From Pseudophaeobacter sp. EL27 (GTDB lineage: Bacteria; Pseudomonadota; Alphaproteobacteria; Rhodobacterales; Rhodobacteraceae), in contig NZ_OMPQ01000008.1 in NCBI RefSeq assembly GCF_900313025.1, positions 632,092 through 696,091 on the forward strand: 64,000 bases of DNA. The letters are read 5' to 3'. A program made the translations under genes and the position numbers. Positions 54,129 to 61,993 of this stretch are shown here, in pieces. Position 1 is the first letter of the stretch. The number at the start of each line of letters is the position of its first letter. The notes beneath the pieces were generated by a model. The model was not told where the DNA came from, did not search any database, and saw nothing but the letters and a program-made list of their open reading frames with translations.

Positions 54129-55337
54129 CTAAGAGGGGCTTGGGGCTGAATTTGGTTTGCGGCGCGCCGAGTTTGCGCGCAACAACCAGGGCAACAGGCG
54201 CAGACACAACAAGGCAAAGGAGAGGGTCCAAAGCCCCCCAGACAGATGCACCCCGTCGAACTCGACCAGCGGCAGGGCATTGCCCGCAATCCGGGCCAAA
54301 GCCGCCAGTAGCAGCAAGACAAAACCAATGCTGAGCACCCATCCGGCGACCAGTGGGCGTGCCGTATGGCCAAGCGAAGCCCGCATCATCACTGCTACGG
54401 TCATGCCCCCAACCGCACCGATTCCCAACAGATGGACCGCAGCAACCTGCTCCATCAGCCCAAAGGCAGCGAAGCCCGACACCATCAACCCGATGGGAAC
54501 AAAGAAATAGGCCAGATGCAGCATGACCAGCAGGGGAGAGGCCAGAACCGCATGTCCCCGCCAGCGGGTCAGTCGCGCCACATGCAAGACGCCTGCCAGC
54601 AGCAACAAAAGACCCGACACAGAGGCTTCGGGAGCCAGAACCCATCCAATCATTGCCATAGCCCCAACCGCGAGACACAGCCCGTCAAAGCGGGCAAAGG
54701 CCACCGGCATGGGCGCCTCCTTGCCGCGCTCTTTGGCCAGCCAGTTGCGGGTAAAGCTGGGAATGATCCGCCCCCCGATCAACATGATCAGAAAGACCAG
54801 CAGCGCGATCCCCAGTCGGCGCCCATAATCTGAACTGCCGACCAGCAGGACTTCGAGGTGATACAGAACATTGCCCGCAGCCAAGAGCAGAACCGGCACC
54901 AGGACCTTGAGATTACGCCAGTTTTTCCCGGCGATGACCTCGCGGGCAATCATGGCGGCAACCAAAAGCAAAAAGATCCCATCTACGGCGAGAACCACAA
55001 GAGGCGCGGCTGCCAAAGCCCCCCAAAGCGCAAGGCGCCCGAGAATCCAGACAAAAAACAACAGCGCCAGGGGCCAGCCCTTGATTGGCATCCGCCCGGT
55101 CCAATTTGGCACAGCCGTAAACAAGAACCCGGCCAGAACCGCGCTGCCATAGCCAAAGATCATTTCATGGATATGCCAGTCAACAATGGGGAAATGACCC
55201 TGGAACTCCAGACTCCCCTCCCAGATCAGCAGCCAGACCGGCACCACAATCAGCGCAAAGATACTGGCCCCGCCGAAGAAAGGGCGAAACCCGTAAGAGA
55301 ACAGTGCGGGACCTGTGCAAGCGGGGCGGGAGGTCAT
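54129..55337 (-). CDS. nnrS: NnrS family membrane heme-copper protein
   Basis: A 402-residue protein with about 12 hydrophobic helices. It has an NnrS N-terminus (LFSYGFRPFFGGASIFALIVVPVW), HFPIVDWHIHEMIFGYGSAVLAGFLFTAVPNWTG with conserved His, GGRIIPSFTRNWLA and AVHLLGIGAVGGMTVAVMMRASLGHTARP. NnrS lowers nitrosative stress and accompanies denitrification genes. AAGGAG lies 8 bases before ATG 55337; the frame is open much further without coding character. Divergent from a Crp/Fnr gene, and functionally linked to the nos operon elsewhere in the window. Confidence 0.95.
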   Translation of the reverse strand: MTSRPACTGPALFSYGFRPFFGGASIFALIVVPVWLLIWEGSLEFQGHFPIVDWHIHEMIFGYGSAVLAGFLFTAVPNWTGRMPIKGWPLALLFFVWILGRLALWGALAAAPLVVLAVDGIFLLLVAAMIAREVIAGKNWRNLKVLVPVLLLAAGNVLYHLEVLLVGSSDYGRRLGIALLVFLIMLIGGRIIPSFTRNWLAKERGKEAPMPVAFARFDGLCLAVGAMAMIGWVLAPEASVSGLLLLLAGVLHVARLTRWRGHAVLASPLLVMLHLAYFFVPIGLMVSGFAAFGLMEQVAAVHLLGIGAVGGMTVAVMMRASLGHTARPLVAGWVLSIGFVLLLLAALARIAGNALPLVEFDGVHLSGGLWTLSFALLCLRLLPWLLRANSARRKPNSAPSPS

Positions 55338-55482
55338 TGGCGGCTCCTTGCGGCAGGGAACAGCCCTGCTGATCCCGTGATGTTTCCTTCCAACCCCGAA
55401 GCAATCCACCGATTTACGCGGTTTGGCCCCTGGCCGGGTATTTTCTAAAGCCAAGCTATGATCTATCAACAGGGAGAGAACT

Positions 55483-56241
55483 TTGACACACCACAAACTC
55501 AACACCGATTGCCCGACCCTATACAGCTGCCACCCAGGAGATCCCTTGGCCCAACTCGATGAAAGCCTGCTGAGCGACCTGCCTCCGTTTTCGCGCCTCT
55601 CCACGGGGCAAATTCGCGAGATCCTCGATCAGGCCAGCCCAAAGCGCTACGATGCCGAGACCGAGATCTTTCGGGAAGGATATGAGGCGGATCGCTTTTA
55701 TCTGCTGCTGGATGGGCATCTGCGGGTGGTGCGCACAACAGAAGATGGCGAGCAGATCATCGCTCTGCATATTCCCCCCGGCCAGCTGTTTGGCATCGCC
55801 CCGGCGCTACAGCGCGACACCTACCCGGCAACAGCCTTTACCGCCTCAGAGAGCCTGGCGCTCTCCTGGCCGGTGCGGCTATGGGAGCCTTTTGTTCAGG
55901 CCTACCCCGGCTTTGCAACCGAGACCTACAAGACCCTGGGGCTGAGGCTCGACGAGATGCAGACCCGAATTACCGAGCTGGCAACCCAGGCGGTGGAACG
56001 GCGGGTGGCCGCGGCCCTGCTGCGGCTGGTGCGCCAGTCCGGCAGTGAGGTTGACGGCGGTGTCGAGGTGGCCTTTCCCATCACCCGCAAACATATCTCT
56101 GAGATGACCGGCACCACGCTACATACCGTCAGCCGGTTGCTGTCGGCCTGGGAAAAGGTCGGCACGGTCAAATCAGCGCGCAAACGCATTGTGGTCACCA
56201 ATGCCCATCACCTGTCGACACTAAGCGGCACAGAGTGCTGA
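55483..56241 (+). CDS. Crp/Fnr-family transcriptional regulator (Nnr/Dnr-like)
   Basis: A 252-residue regulator with a cyclic-nucleotide-type sensor barrel (EIFREGYEADRFYLLLDGHLRVVRTTEDGEQIIALHIPPGQLFGI, about 60-110), a dimer helix and a C-terminal helix-turn-helix (ITRKHISEMTGTTLHTVSRLLSAWEKVG). Only two cysteines lie in the N-terminal tail, not the Fnr iron-sulfur set, so an NO-sensing Nnr/Dnr-like role fits its nnrS/nnrU neighbours. The start appears to be TTG 55483, supported by AGGGAGAG 5-6 bases upstream and by no suitable ATG nearby. Confidence 0.88.
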   Translation: MTHHKLNTDCPTLYSCHPGDPLAQLDESLLSDLPPFSRLSTGQIREILDQASPKRYDAETEIFREGYEADRFYLLLDGHLRVVRTTEDGEQIIALHIPPGQLFGIAPALQRDTYPATAFTASESLALSWPVRLWEPFVQAYPGFATETYKTLGLRLDEMQTRITELATQAVERRVAAALLRLVRQSGSEVDGGVEVAFPITRKHISEMTGTTLHTVSRLLSAWEKVGTVKSARKRIVVTNAHHLSTLSGTEC

Positions 56242-56269
56242 TCCGACAGCCAAAGGGAATTTGAAACCA

Positions 56270-56959
56270 ATGAGTGACTGGCTGGATTTTGCCCTTGCCC
56301 TGACTGCTTTCCTCAGCAGTCACATCATCCCCCGCATTGGCGGTTTACGCGACAGGCTGATCGCCAATCTGGGGCGGGCGATCTATTTCTCGATTTATGG
56401 CGCGCTCTCGCTCATCCTGTTTGCCTGGGTGATCAACGCCGCCTGGGGCGCGCCGCGGATCGAAGTCTGGCCGCATTTCCCCTGGATGCGCTGGATCCCC
56501 AATCTGACCATGCCGCTGGCCTTTGTGCTGATCTTTTGTGGCATGGGCCTGCACAGCCCCAACACATTGGGCTCCAAACGGGAGGCGGAGTTTGATCCCG
56601 CCAACCCCGGCTTTGCCGCCATCAGCCGCCACCCCCTGTTGCTGGCCTTGCTGATCTGGGCTGGCGCGCATCTGCTGGTCAACGGCGAGCTTGCCCATGT
56701 CATTCTCTTTGGCACATTCGCCAGCTTCCCGCTTATCGCCATGTGGGGTTTTGACAAAAAATCAGCGCGTCTCATGGGAGACAAAGCTGAGGTGTTTTTT
56801 GCGCAGACCTCCTGGCTGTCGCTCAAGCCATTGGCACAGCGTCACTGGTGGCAGCAAAATGCCCGCGCTCTGGCGCCCCGCTGTCTGCTTGGCTTGCTGT
56901 GCTGGCTCTCACTGCTGCCTCTGCACGAAGCGGTGATTGGTGTCTGGCCTTTTCCCTAG
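56270..56959 (+). CDS. nnrU: NnrU family membrane protein
   Basis: A 229-residue protein with about six helices of the NnrU/methyltransferase-like membrane fold. SHIIPRIGGLRDRLIANLGRAIYFSIYGALSLILFAWVINAAW and GFAAISRHPLLLALLIWAGAHLLVNGELAHVILFG are the characteristic blocks. NnrU is required for normal nitrite/NO metabolism in some denitrifiers. AAAGGGAA precedes ATG 56270 by about 11 bases. It overlaps the converging GntR gene by 4 bases. Confidence 0.92.
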   Translation: MSDWLDFALALTAFLSSHIIPRIGGLRDRLIANLGRAIYFSIYGALSLILFAWVINAAWGAPRIEVWPHFPWMRWIPNLTMPLAFVLIFCGMGLHSPNTLGSKREAEFDPANPGFAAISRHPLLLALLIWAGAHLLVNGELAHVILFGTFASFPLIAMWGFDKKSARLMGDKAEVFFAQTSWLSLKPLAQRHWWQQNARALAPRCLLGLLCWLSLLPLHEAVIGVWPFP

Positions 56960-57654
56960 CGGCTTTTGAGCTGAAGACGTTTGAGGCTCATGGAGATATG
57001 CGCCCGCTGAATATGTGCCACAGCATCAATATCGCCGGCACGCAGGGCCAGTTGGATGGCTTCCAATTCGTGCTGAAAGATGCGGAACTCTTCTTCCAGA
57101 TCCAGCTGCGCCTCTTCGGCGGCTCTAAGCCAGAGCCGTTTGGTCTGGAAGTAATAGCGCTCAAGCGTCTGGCGCAGGGGCAGGTTAGCGGTCAGTTGCA
57201 GCAACACCTGAAACACGTCGATATCAAACTGGGTAAAGGCCCGCGCGGTCCCAGTGGCTACGATATCTGCACCGCGCAGCACCAGCCGATCAAACTCGGC
57301 CATGAACTCGGCACTGGGCTGCACCGGATCCAGCCGCGCAGTCAGCGCAATCAGCTCCACCCGCAGACGGTAGACCTGTTCCAGCTCCGCAAGGTCGGCA
57401 TCGGTCACAACCGTGCCAACCCCGTGGAAGGACTGCACCAGCCCTTCATCTTCCAGCCGGGCCAGAACCCGCCGGATCGGTGTGCGGCTGGTGCCAAACT
57501 CCTCGGCTAGGGCGACCTCCGAGAGGCGCATGCCCGGCAGGTAGTCCAGCAGGCAGATCCGTTGGCGGAGTTCGTGGTGCATCAGGGCATGTCGGTCCCG
57601 TACCGACAGCCCTGCGTCTTCCAAAGCCTCTTGCGGTGAAGGGGTGTCAGTCAC
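56956..57654 (-). CDS. GntR-family (FadR/FCD subfamily) transcriptional regulator
   Basis: A 232-residue regulator. N-terminal winged helix LMHHELRQRICLLDYLPGMRLSEVALAEEFGTSRTPIRRVLARLEDEGLVQSFHGVGTVV (about 24-83), then an FCD all-helical effector domain, usually metal-dependent carboxylate sensing. GTG 57654 directly follows the deacetylase stop, with GGGAGA about 8 bases upstream, so it is cotranscribed with the two upstream enzymes. It is the likely binder of the repeats at 60031-60068. It differs from the MocR-type EnuR that controls standard ectoine operons. Confidence 0.93.
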   Translation of the reverse strand: MTDTPSPQEALEDAGLSVRDRHALMHHELRQRICLLDYLPGMRLSEVALAEEFGTSRTPIRRVLARLEDEGLVQSFHGVGTVVTDADLAELEQVYRLRVELIALTARLDPVQPSAEFMAEFDRLVLRGADIVATGTARAFTQFDIDVFQVLLQLTANLPLRQTLERYYFQTKRLWLRAAEEAQLDLEEEFRIFQHELEAIQLALRAGDIDAVAHIQRAHISMSLKRLQLKSR

Positions 57655-58809
57655 CTAAAGATATCTCCCAAGTCGCTGCAGAACAGTCAGGCATTGGTCC
57701 AGTTGATCCAAGGCGAGATATTCATCCGCCTTATGCGCCTGGGCAATCGAGCCCGGACCACAGACCACCACATCCATGCCAAGTGCCTGGAAAATACCCG
57801 CCTCAGTGCCAAAGGCAACCAGATCAGCGCCATTGGCACCGGTCAGTTCAGCCATGATCTGGCGGGCCTCATTCTGATCCATCGGCTCCAGCCCAGCCAC
57901 TTCGCCAATGGTTTCCAGCGTGATCTCCGCCTGCGGATAGGTCTGGCGCATCTGAGGCAGCAGCTCCTCATCGCATAATTGGCGCAGCGCGGTTTTGACA
58001 AAATCGGCATCACTGGCCGTGACCGGACGCATTTCCCAATCGACCTGCGCCTTTGAGGCAATCACATTATGGGCAACGCCCCCCTGCAAGGCACCGACAT
58101 TCACGGTGGTCCAGGGGGGATCAAAACGGCTACCAGCAGGGGCCATGGCGCGCAGGCGCTGTTTCAGCTGCAACAGCTCCGCCACATAGCGCACCGCATA
58201 TTCCACCGCATTGACACCCAGATCCGGTGCCGATCCATGACCCTCAAGCCCATGAAAATGCGTGCTGTATTCATAACAGCCCTTGTGACCCTCGATCACC
58301 CGCATCTCTGTGGGCTCGCCAATGATGGCCACCCCCGGCGTTAGCCCCCGCGCCTTCAGATCTACCGCCAGATGCTGCGCCCCGAAACAGCCGATCTCTT
58401 CGTCATAGGTAAAGGCAAAATGCATCGGCCGGGCGTTGACCTGTGTCGCATAGGTCGGCGCCATGGCCAGGCAGGCGGCAATGAAACCCTTCATATCGCA
58501 GGTGCCACGGCCATAGAGCCGCCCGTCTCGCTCTTCCATCACAAAGGGATCTGAGCTCCACTCCTGATCGGTCACCGGCACCACATCACTGTGACCCGAC
58601 AACAGAATGCCGCCATCCATCTCTGGCCCCAGCGTGGCAAAGAGATTGGCCTTCGTCCCACAGGGAGAAGAGGCGAGATCAACCTTGGCGCCGCACTCCT
58701 CAAGCAGCCCGGCCGCATAGGCAATCAGCGCCTGATTGCTCTCACTGGACACAGTGGGAAAGGCAATCAGATCGCTTAGGATCTCACAGGTGCGCGCCCG
58801 TACATCCAT
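57655..58809 (-). CDS. M20-family deacetylase (acetylornithine deacetylase-like)
   Basis: A 384-residue zinc hydrolase: GGILLSGHSDVVPV (His, Asp), GRGTCDMKGF, TYDEEIGCFGAQHL (catalytic Glu), GEPTEMRVIEGHKG and a C-terminal GPGSIAQAHKADEY with the last metal His. ArgE-type enzymes remove acetyl groups from N-acetylornithine and similar amino acids. Beside an ectoine-hydrolase-like gene, N-acetyl-diaminobutyrate is a plausible substrate, replacing the usual AstE-type DoeB; this is inferred. The start at 58809 lies 4 bases after the upstream stop. A plain arginine-biosynthesis ArgE is an alternative. Confidence 0.88.
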   Translation of the reverse strand: MDVRARTCEILSDLIAFPTVSSESNQALIAYAAGLLEECGAKVDLASSPCGTKANLFATLGPEMDGGILLSGHSDVVPVTDQEWSSDPFVMEERDGRLYGRGTCDMKGFIAACLAMAPTYATQVNARPMHFAFTYDEEIGCFGAQHLAVDLKARGLTPGVAIIGEPTEMRVIEGHKGCYEYSTHFHGLEGHGSAPDLGVNAVEYAVRYVAELLQLKQRLRAMAPAGSRFDPPWTTVNVGALQGGVAHNVIASKAQVDWEMRPVTASDADFVKTALRQLCDEELLPQMRQTYPQAEITLETIGEVAGLEPMDQNEARQIMAELTGANGADLVAFGTEAGIFQALGMDVVVCGPGSIAQAHKADEYLALDQLDQCLTVLQRLGRYL

Positions 58810-58813
58810 CACC

Positions 58814-59998
58814 CTAGCCTTTGATGAAGAGCTTGCGCTCCACATCACACAGGGTTTCTGCCGCACCGTTTTCAGTGATCAGGATGGTCTCAGTGGTTTC
58901 TAATCCCCAGGTATCCATCCAGAGCGCTGGCATAAAATGGAACACCATGCCCGGTTCCAACACAGTGGTGTCCTCGCTACGGATCGAAGCGCTGCGCTCG
59001 CCCCAGTCTGGCGGATAACTGAGCCCGATGGGGTAGCCACAACGCCCCTCGCGGTGGATGCCATGGTTTTTCAACACATCAATAAAGGCATTGGCGATAT
59101 CGCAGGTGCGATTGCCCGCCCGCGCCGCCTGCAGACCTGCCTCGATGCCCTCCAACTGCGCGGCCTCAGCCCGCAGCACCTCCTCTGGGGGGGAGCCCAG
59201 ATAAACCGTCCGGCACAGCGGCGCGTGGTAGCGGCGATAACAGCCTGAAAGCTCAAAGAAGGTCGCCTCGCCTTCGCGCATCGGTGCTCCATCCCAGGTG
59301 AGATGCGCCGCTGTTGCATCCAATCCCGAGGGGGTCAGCGGCACAATCGCCGGGTAATCCCCCCAGTCATCGCCAACGCCGGTGATCCCGGCATGATAAA
59401 TATCAGCCACCAGGTCGTTCTTGCGCACCCCCGGCGCGGCGCGCTCGATGGCTGTGGCCATGACCTTTTCCGAGATTCGCGCGGCCTTGCGGATAAAACC
59501 GATCTCATCTTCGGATTTCACCAACCGCTGCCAATTGACCAGCGCAGTGGCATCCGAGATCTGCGCCTGAGGTAGCTCTGCGGTCAGCACGGCATGGGCC
59601 TTGGCCGAGTAATAGTAATTCTCCATCTCGACGCCAATGCGCCCCCCCTCATACCCCAGTGCGCGGATATGGCCTGCCAGATCCTGCATCGGGTGGCGCT
59701 CGGTTGATTGCACGTAGTGGTCACCGTAGCCATGGATATTGTCAGCAGACATCCAGCAAGTGCGCCCTGCCCCGATACTGTCCATGTAACGCCCCCACCA
59801 GATCGGCTCGCCTTCCAACCCCAAAAGCACCCCCTGATGCACATAGAAGGACCAGCCATCATAGCCGGTCAACCAGGCCTGATTTGACGGATCCGTCACA
59901 AAGAGCAGCTCAATCCCGGCCTGCTGCATGGCGACACGGGTCTTGGCGATACGGCGGTCGTATTCAGCGCGGCTGAACGGGGCATTTCCTGGGGCCAC
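58814..59998 (-). CDS. ectoine hydrolase-like M24/creatinase-fold protein
   Basis: A 394-residue protein. The creatinase N-domain has FVTDPSNQAWLTGYDGWSFYVHQGVLL and YGDHYVQSTERHPM; the pita-bread domain (from about 165) has GVGDDWGDYPAIVPLTPSGLDATAAHLTWD and FFELSGCYRRYHAPLCRTVYLG. These blocks match DoeA/EutD ectoine hydrolases closely as I remember them. DoeA opens the ectoine ring to N-acetyl-diaminobutyrate. Start is GTG 59998 behind AGGAAGG at 8 bases. No ectoine transporter or DoeB lies nearby, so this may be a second copy or act on a related cyclic amidine. Confidence 0.85.
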   Translation of the reverse strand: MAPGNAPFSRAEYDRRIAKTRVAMQQAGIELLFVTDPSNQAWLTGYDGWSFYVHQGVLLGLEGEPIWWGRYMDSIGAGRTCWMSADNIHGYGDHYVQSTERHPMQDLAGHIRALGYEGGRIGVEMENYYYSAKAHAVLTAELPQAQISDATALVNWQRLVKSEDEIGFIRKAARISEKVMATAIERAAPGVRKNDLVADIYHAGITGVGDDWGDYPAIVPLTPSGLDATAAHLTWDGAPMREGEATFFELSGCYRRYHAPLCRTVYLGSPPEEVLRAEAAQLEGIEAGLQAARAGNRTCDIANAFIDVLKNHGIHREGRCGYPIGLSYPPDWGERSASIRSEDTTVLEPGMVFHFMPALWMDTWGLETTETILITENGAAETLCDVERKLFIKG

Positions 59999-60030
59999 TG
60001 CGTTGTCCTTCCTGAGGTATAAGGAGTTGT

Positions 60031-60068
60031 GATGTGTACAACATCAAAAACATCATGGATGTTTTTGA
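60031..60068. promoter_or_regulatory. compound inverted-repeat operator between divergent operons
   Basis: Four GATGT/ACATC half-sites lie within 32 bases: GATGT-N5-ACATC at 60031-60045, and ACATC-N3-GATGT at 60050-60062. The latter is embedded in a perfect inverted repeat with 11-base arms (60044-60054 and 60058-60068, core CAAAAACATC). It lies 33-70 bases from the hydrolase start, a typical repressor position for the adjacent GntR protein. Confidence 0.65.
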
Positions 60069-60113
60069 AGATTACTGCCAAGTTTCACCGCAAAGGCAAG
60101 TGATTCATTTGCC

Positions 60114-60123
60114 GTTGTACACA
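60114..60123. promoter_or_regulatory. second copy of the GTTGTACACA motif near the aminotransferase
   Basis: GTTGTACACA here repeats, in opposite orientation, the same 10 bases at 60033-60042 (TGTGTACAAC). The GTAC core with flanking TTG/CA fits GntR-type recognition. One copy faces each divergent gene. Confidence 0.5.
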
Positions 60124-60161
60124 AATATGCAAATTCTACGCGACAGAAACGGGAAGACATG

Positions 60162-61538
60162 ATGCTGAAGAACGATCAACTGGACAGCTGGGACCGCGAC
60201 AACTTCTTTCACCCCTCCACCCATCTGGCACAGCATGCCCGCGGGGAAAGCCCCTCGCGCGTGATCAAAACCGCTTCTGGCGTCCATATTGAGGATCGCG
60301 ACGGCAATCGGCTGCTGGATGCCTTTGCCGGGTTGTACTGTGTCAATGTCGGCTATGGCCGCCCCGAAATTGCCGAAGCCATTGCCGCCCAGGCCAAGGA
60401 GCTGGCCTATTATCATTCCTATGTCGGCCACGGCACCGAGGCCTCGATCACCCTGTCCAAAATGATCCTGGATCGCGCGCCTGCCAATATGTCCAAGGTC
60501 TATTTTGGCCTTGGCGGCTCGGACGCCAATGAAACCAATGTCAAACTGATCTGGTACTACAACAATATCCTGGGCCGCCCGGAGAAGAAAAAGATCATCT
60601 CTCGTTGGCGTGGCTATCACGGCTCAGGGTTGGTCACCGGCTCGCTCACCGGGCTGGAGCTGTTTCACAAGAAGTTCGATCTGCCCTTGGCTCAGGTCCT
60701 GCACACCGAAGCCCCCTACTACTTCCGCCGCGACGACCTGGACCAGAGTGAAGAACAGTTTGTCGCCCATTGCGTGGCCGAGCTGGAAGCCATGATCGAA
60801 CGCGAAGGCGCGGACACCATTGCTGCCTTTATTGGCGAGCCGGTGCTCGGGACCGGCGGCATTGTTCCGCCCCCCGCAGGCTATTGGCCAGCCATTCAGG
60901 CGGTCCTGAAGAAACACGACATTCTGCTGGTTGCAGATGAGGTCGTCACCGGCTTTGGCCGCCTGGGCAGCATGTTCGGCTCTGATCACTACGGGCTGGA
61001 GGCTGATATCATCACCATCGCCAAAGGGCTGACCTCGGCCTATGCCCCGCTCTCTGGCTCGATTATTTCGGACAAGGTCTGGAAGGTGCTGGAACAGGGC
61101 ACCGACGAAAACGGCCCCATCGGCCATGGCTGGACCTATTCCGCCCATCCCATCGGCGCGGCGGCCGGGGTGGCCAATCTCAACCTGATCGATGAGCTGA
61201 ACCTGATTGAGAATGCAGGCAGCACCGGCGCCTACCTGCAGAAAACCATGCGCGAAGCCCTCGGCGATCACCCCAACGTTGGCGATATCCGCGGCGAAGG
61301 CATGCTCTGCGCGGTGGAGTTTGTGCAGGATCGGGACAACCGTCACTTCTTTGATCCCACTGACAAAATCGGCCCGCAGATCTCTGCTTCACTGCTGGCG
61401 CAGGACAGTGTCATTGCCCGCGCCATGCCCCAGGGCGACATCCTCGGCTTTGCCCCCCCCTTCTGCCTCACCCGTGCCGAGGCCGACAGCGTGGTGGCGG
61501 CAACCAAACGCGCTGTTGAAGCCGTTCTTCCTGGCTAA
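60162..61538 (+). CDS. class III PLP aminotransferase, DoeD-like
   Basis: A 458-residue aminotransferase: DAFAGLYCVNVGYGRPEIAEAI, YHSYVGHGTEASITLSKMILDRAP, GGSDANETNVKLIWYYNN, RWRGYHGSGLVTGSLTG, EPVLGTGGIVPPPAGYW, LLVADEVVTGFGRLGSMFG and the PLP-lysine region TIAKGLTSAYAPLSG. Closest in feel to DoeD, which converts diaminobutyrate to aspartate semialdehyde; putrescine- or taurine-pyruvate transaminases are alternatives. Tandem ATGs at 60159 and 60162; GGGAAG spacing favours 60162. Divergent from the ectoine-hydrolase-like operon and sharing its operator. Confidence 0.88.
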   Translation: MLKNDQLDSWDRDNFFHPSTHLAQHARGESPSRVIKTASGVHIEDRDGNRLLDAFAGLYCVNVGYGRPEIAEAIAAQAKELAYYHSYVGHGTEASITLSKMILDRAPANMSKVYFGLGGSDANETNVKLIWYYNNILGRPEKKKIISRWRGYHGSGLVTGSLTGLELFHKKFDLPLAQVLHTEAPYYFRRDDLDQSEEQFVAHCVAELEAMIEREGADTIAAFIGEPVLGTGGIVPPPAGYWPAIQAVLKKHDILLVADEVVTGFGRLGSMFGSDHYGLEADIITIAKGLTSAYAPLSGSIISDKVWKVLEQGTDENGPIGHGWTYSAHPIGAAAGVANLNLIDELNLIENAGSTGAYLQKTMREALGDHPNVGDIRGEGMLCAVEFVQDRDNRHFFDPTDKIGPQISASLLAQDSVIARAMPQGDILGFAPPFCLTRAEADSVVAATKRAVEAVLPG

Positions 61539-61581
61539 CCCGACTGCCTTGGATACCTAGCTGAATTTAATCAAAATACAC

Positions 61582-61603
61582 CGGCCCGTTTAGTTGCGGG
61601 CCG
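61582..61603 (+). terminator. weak hairpin after the aminotransferase gene
   Basis: CGGCCCG and CGGGCCG arms with an 8-base loop, 44 bases after the stop. No T-run, so only a possible terminator. Confidence 0.4.
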
Positions 61604-61734
61604 CTTCAGGCCAAATCTGAAATCAAGCCATCAACCAGGCAGAATTGGCTCTGACCGAACATCGACCGAAAAAATATGACAGCGCTCATTTTTGGGCCTT
61701 GTCACCCCCGATCACCGGACATATACGGGTCAAC

Positions 61735-61824
61735 GGAGACGTGGCCGAGTGGTCGAAGGCGCTCCCCTGCTAAGGGAGTAGGCCCGGAAGGGTCTCGAGG
61801 GTTCGAATCCCTTCGTCTCCGCCA
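61735..61824 (+). tRNA. tRNA-Ser (GCT)
   Basis: A 90-base class II tRNA with acceptor GGAGACG/CGTCTCC, discriminator G and encoded CCA. Anticodon loop CTGCTAA (anticodon GCT) and a long variable arm (about GGCCCGGAAGGGTC). The last 19 bases (61806-61824) recur at 63052-63070, marking this gene as an integration target. Confidence 0.97.
61806..61824 (+). repeat. attachment-site direct repeat, left copy (tRNA-Ser 3' end)
   Basis: AATCCCTTCGTCTCCGCCA, comprising the 3' T-stem, acceptor stem and CCA of tRNA-Ser, repeated identically at 63052-63070. Tyrosine integrases typically recombine in tRNA 3' ends and leave this signature. Confidence 0.9.
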
Positions 61825-61866
61825 CAATTTTCCTTTAAGTCATTGATCTTAAAGGAAAATTGTGGC
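61821..61866 (+). terminator. long perfect hairpin at the tRNA-Ser 3' end
   Basis: Two 19-base exactly complementary arms (61821-61839 and 61848-61866, arm core CCACAATTTTCCTTTAAG) around an 8-base loop. The left arm includes the tRNA GCCA end. It may replace the native terminator displaced by the integration, or be part of the attachment architecture. Confidence 0.6.
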
Positions 61867-61889
61867 GGAACATTTCCAAAAATGGTACA

Positions 61890-61923
61890 TCCCGCAACAA
61901 ATCCCGTAACATTTCCCGTAACA
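61890..61923 (+). repeat. three TCCCG(C/T)AACA repeats, 12-bp period
   Basis: Copies begin at 61890, 61902 and 61914, exactly 12 bases apart. Similar copies flank the right end. They resemble arm-type binding sites of tyrosine integrases next to an attachment core. Confidence 0.7.
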
Positions 61924-61993
61924 ATCTTGAACGCTTGCCCCTCCAAATCGGTTCTGTCTATCCTGAGTTGACGTCATTTTGGAGACTCACTTA

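Noticed and set aside
55440..55482. Possible Fnr/Nnr box (TGAT/ATCA arms) before the Crp/Fnr gene
   Set aside because: The arms are separated by 2 rather than 4 bases and the outer bases do not fit TTGAT-N4-ATCAA.
57655..58809. Treating the M20 gene as the housekeeping argE
   Set aside because: It is locked in an operon with an ectoine-hydrolase-like gene and a GntR regulator rather than with arginine genes; kept as an alternative only.
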